A DNA stretch of 42,107 nt. Origin: JANNFX01 sp031380225 (GTDB lineage: Bacteria > Pseudomonadota > Alphaproteobacteria > Rhizobiales > Hyphomicrobiaceae). The position numbers and the translations under genes were made by a program. The notes under the pieces were generated by a model. That model did not search any database and was not told the DNA's origin. It worked only from the letters and a program-made list of their open reading frames with translations. Location: the NCBI GenBank assembly GCA_031380225.1, contig JANNFX010000222.1, forward strand, positions 1 through 42,107, written 5' to 3'. This document shows positions 41,062-42,107 of this stretch, piece by piece; position 1 is the stretch's first letter, and each line of letters opens with the position of its first letter.

Positions 41062-42107
41062 ATGTGGGTTGGGCTTAGCACCACTACCTGTCTCATTTGG
41101 TGGTTTGTTGCGGGGTTGTTGACGGGTTGGCTTCTCTACTGGCTGCTCGACAAAATGTACCTGCGTGACGTCAACAATTGGGGCGTCCGTGAGCGCGACC
41201 ACTATGAGTACTTAAGCCGTGCCAATGAGCGCTACCATACGCTCAAGGATGAGCACGATGCTTTGACCGTTAAACAAGGCTTGGCTTCAGTTGAAAGCGG
41301 AGAGGTTCTAAAACTTCGCTCAGAAATTCACACATTGACGACGGCCGCTTCGAGCCGTTCAGATGAAGTTGTAAAACTAAAGACTGAACTTGAGGCAGCG
41401 AAGAAGACGACCCAAAGCCATGCATCGGAAGTCGCAAAGTATAAGTCAGACCTTGAAGTGACTAAGAAATCCGACGCGGCGAATGTCGCGGAGGCGATGC
41501 AGCTGAAGGCTGCAATTGAAGCGTCCAAAAAAGCTGGCGCGGGTCAAGTTGATGAAGTTGCAAGGTTGACGCGCGGCTTGCAAGCCGCTCAGGCGAAAGA
41601 CGCCGAGATTGTGAAACTCAAGTCTGATCTCACGGCAGCTCACACTGCTCAGGAACAGGAAGTCGCGAAGTTGCGTTCTGAGGTGTCGGCGGCAAAGGAT
41701 AACTCGGGCAAGGAGTTGTCCTCGGTTCAAGGGCTGCTTTCAAAAGCCACAACAGAATTGGAGAATGCGAAGAAAGCAGCGCAATCGCACACTGCAGATT
41801 TATCAAAGCTGCGGGCAGACCTGGATGCTGCAAAGAAAGCCGACGAGGCAAAACTTGCAGAAGCCAATCGCTTGAAAAGTGAAATTGAGGCGGCAACGAA
41901 GGCTGCTGCCACGCACGCCGACGAGGTCTCAAAGCTCAAGCGCGACCTGCAAGCGTCAGCATCGAAAGACGCCGAGATCACAAAATTGAAGTCTGATCTC
42001 ACGGCAGCTCACACTGCTCAGGAACAGGAAGTCGCGAAGTTGCGTTCTGAGGTGTCGGCGGCAAAGGATAACTCGGGCAAGGAGTTGTCCTCGGTTCAAG
42101 GGCTGCT
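41062..42107 (+). CDS. Membrane-anchored coiled-coil protein (runs off the window)
   Basis: An open frame from ATG 41062, with GGAAGG upstream, to the window end without a stop: 348 codons seen. An N-terminal membrane helix (CLIWWFVAGLLTGWLLYWLL) is followed by a charged WGVRERDHYEYLSRANERYHTL segment and then long coiled coil in Lys/Ala/Glu-rich heptads (EVVKLKTELEAAKKTTQSHASEVAKY). The DNA from 41594 repeats at a period of 369 bases (123 residues). The topology suggests a cell-envelope or cytoplasmic scaffold fixed in the inner membrane. No family can be named. Total length unknown. Confidence 0.8.
   Translation, partial: MWVGLSTTTCLIWWFVAGLLTGWLLYWLLDKMYLRDVNNWGVRERDHYEYLSRANERYHTLKDEHDALTVKQGLASVESGEVLKLRSEIHTLTTAASSRSDEVVKLKTELEAAKKTTQSHASEVAKYKSDLEVTKKSDAANVAEAMQLKAAIEASKKAGAGQVDEVARLTRGLQAAQAKDAEIVKLKSDLTAAHTAQEQEVAKLRSEVSAAKDNSGKELSSVQGLLSKATTELENAKKAAQSHTADLSKLRADLDAAKKADEAKLAEANRLKSEIEAATKAAATHADEVSKLKRDLQASASKDAEITKLKSDLTAAHTAQEQEVAKLRSEVSAAKDNSGKELSSVQGL
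41594..42107 (+). repeat. Long in-frame direct repeat, period 369 bases
   Basis: The stretch 41594-41738 matches 41963-42107 at an offset of 369 bases. Bases 41620-41738 and 41989-42107 are identical (119 bases), and the copies differ only in a few bases before that. The second copy is cut by the window end, so more copies may follow. Confidence 0.9.

Noticed and set aside
1..42107. tRNA genes, CRISPR arrays, IS elements
   Set aside because: I looked for tRNA T-arm motifs, regularly spaced repeats and transposase motifs and saw none; a proper tool search was not possible.

Overview
The window reads as chromosome from an alphaproteobacterium of the Hyphomicrobiales (Rhizobiales). It holds the PhyR / NepR / EcfG general stress response (GSR) switch, a very large cyclic beta-1,2-glucan synthase of the NdvB/ChvB type, an HWE-family histidine kinase, DUF1328, DUF3309, DUF883-like and CsbD small stress proteins, and a Fae-like protein. 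Genus cannot be told from the sequence. No tRNA, rRNA, IS element, prophage or CRISPR array was seen.

Layout. 1-4242: a WD40-caspase-SH3 gene split into two frames by one extra T in a T7 run. 4243-6489: a possible small RNA with C-rich hairpin loops, then a two-gene stress operon. 6882-12394: small secreted or membrane stress proteins (DUF883-like, holin-X-like, YciF-like, PRC-barrel) and a degenerate membrane GTPase. 12487-14361: the GSR core, phyR divergent from nepR-ecfG. 14457-20637: DUF1328, a 25-residue membrane peptide, DUF3309, a receiver protein, a Crp/Fnr regulator, CsbD, an AI-2E-family permease and helical stress proteins. 20711-25292: a DUF1328 - PfkB kinase - CheB/CheR/PAS/HWE kinase operon. 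25497-34040: cyclic glucan synthase. 34081-36688: Dps and small secreted proteins. 36840-40890: a MOSC + Fae-like pair and a FIST + hybrid kinase pair. 41062-end: an unfinished membrane-anchored coiled-coil protein with an exact internal repeat.

How the genes work together. From 4555 to 36309 I find 23 sites of the form GGAAC-N16/17-NGTT, the known promoter pattern of alphaproteobacterial sigma-EcfG. Nearly all lie 30-165 bases upstream of a gene and in the right direction, several as divergent pairs. They precede phyR and nepR-ecfG, Dps, CsbD, the YciF-like and DUF2383 proteins, the PRC-barrel protein, the glucan synthase, the kinase operon and the possible small RNA. About 32 kb therefore looks like a physically clustered GSR island: sensor candidate, anti-anti-sigma factor, anti-sigma factor, sigma factor, effector genes and perhaps a regulatory RNA. 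The blocks at either end (WD40-caspase; MOSC/Fae, FIST/kinase and coiled-coil genes) show no such promoters and look like unrelated neighbours.

Limits: families were recognised by eye from motifs, with no database search. Promoters, terminators and the small RNA are sequence predictions.
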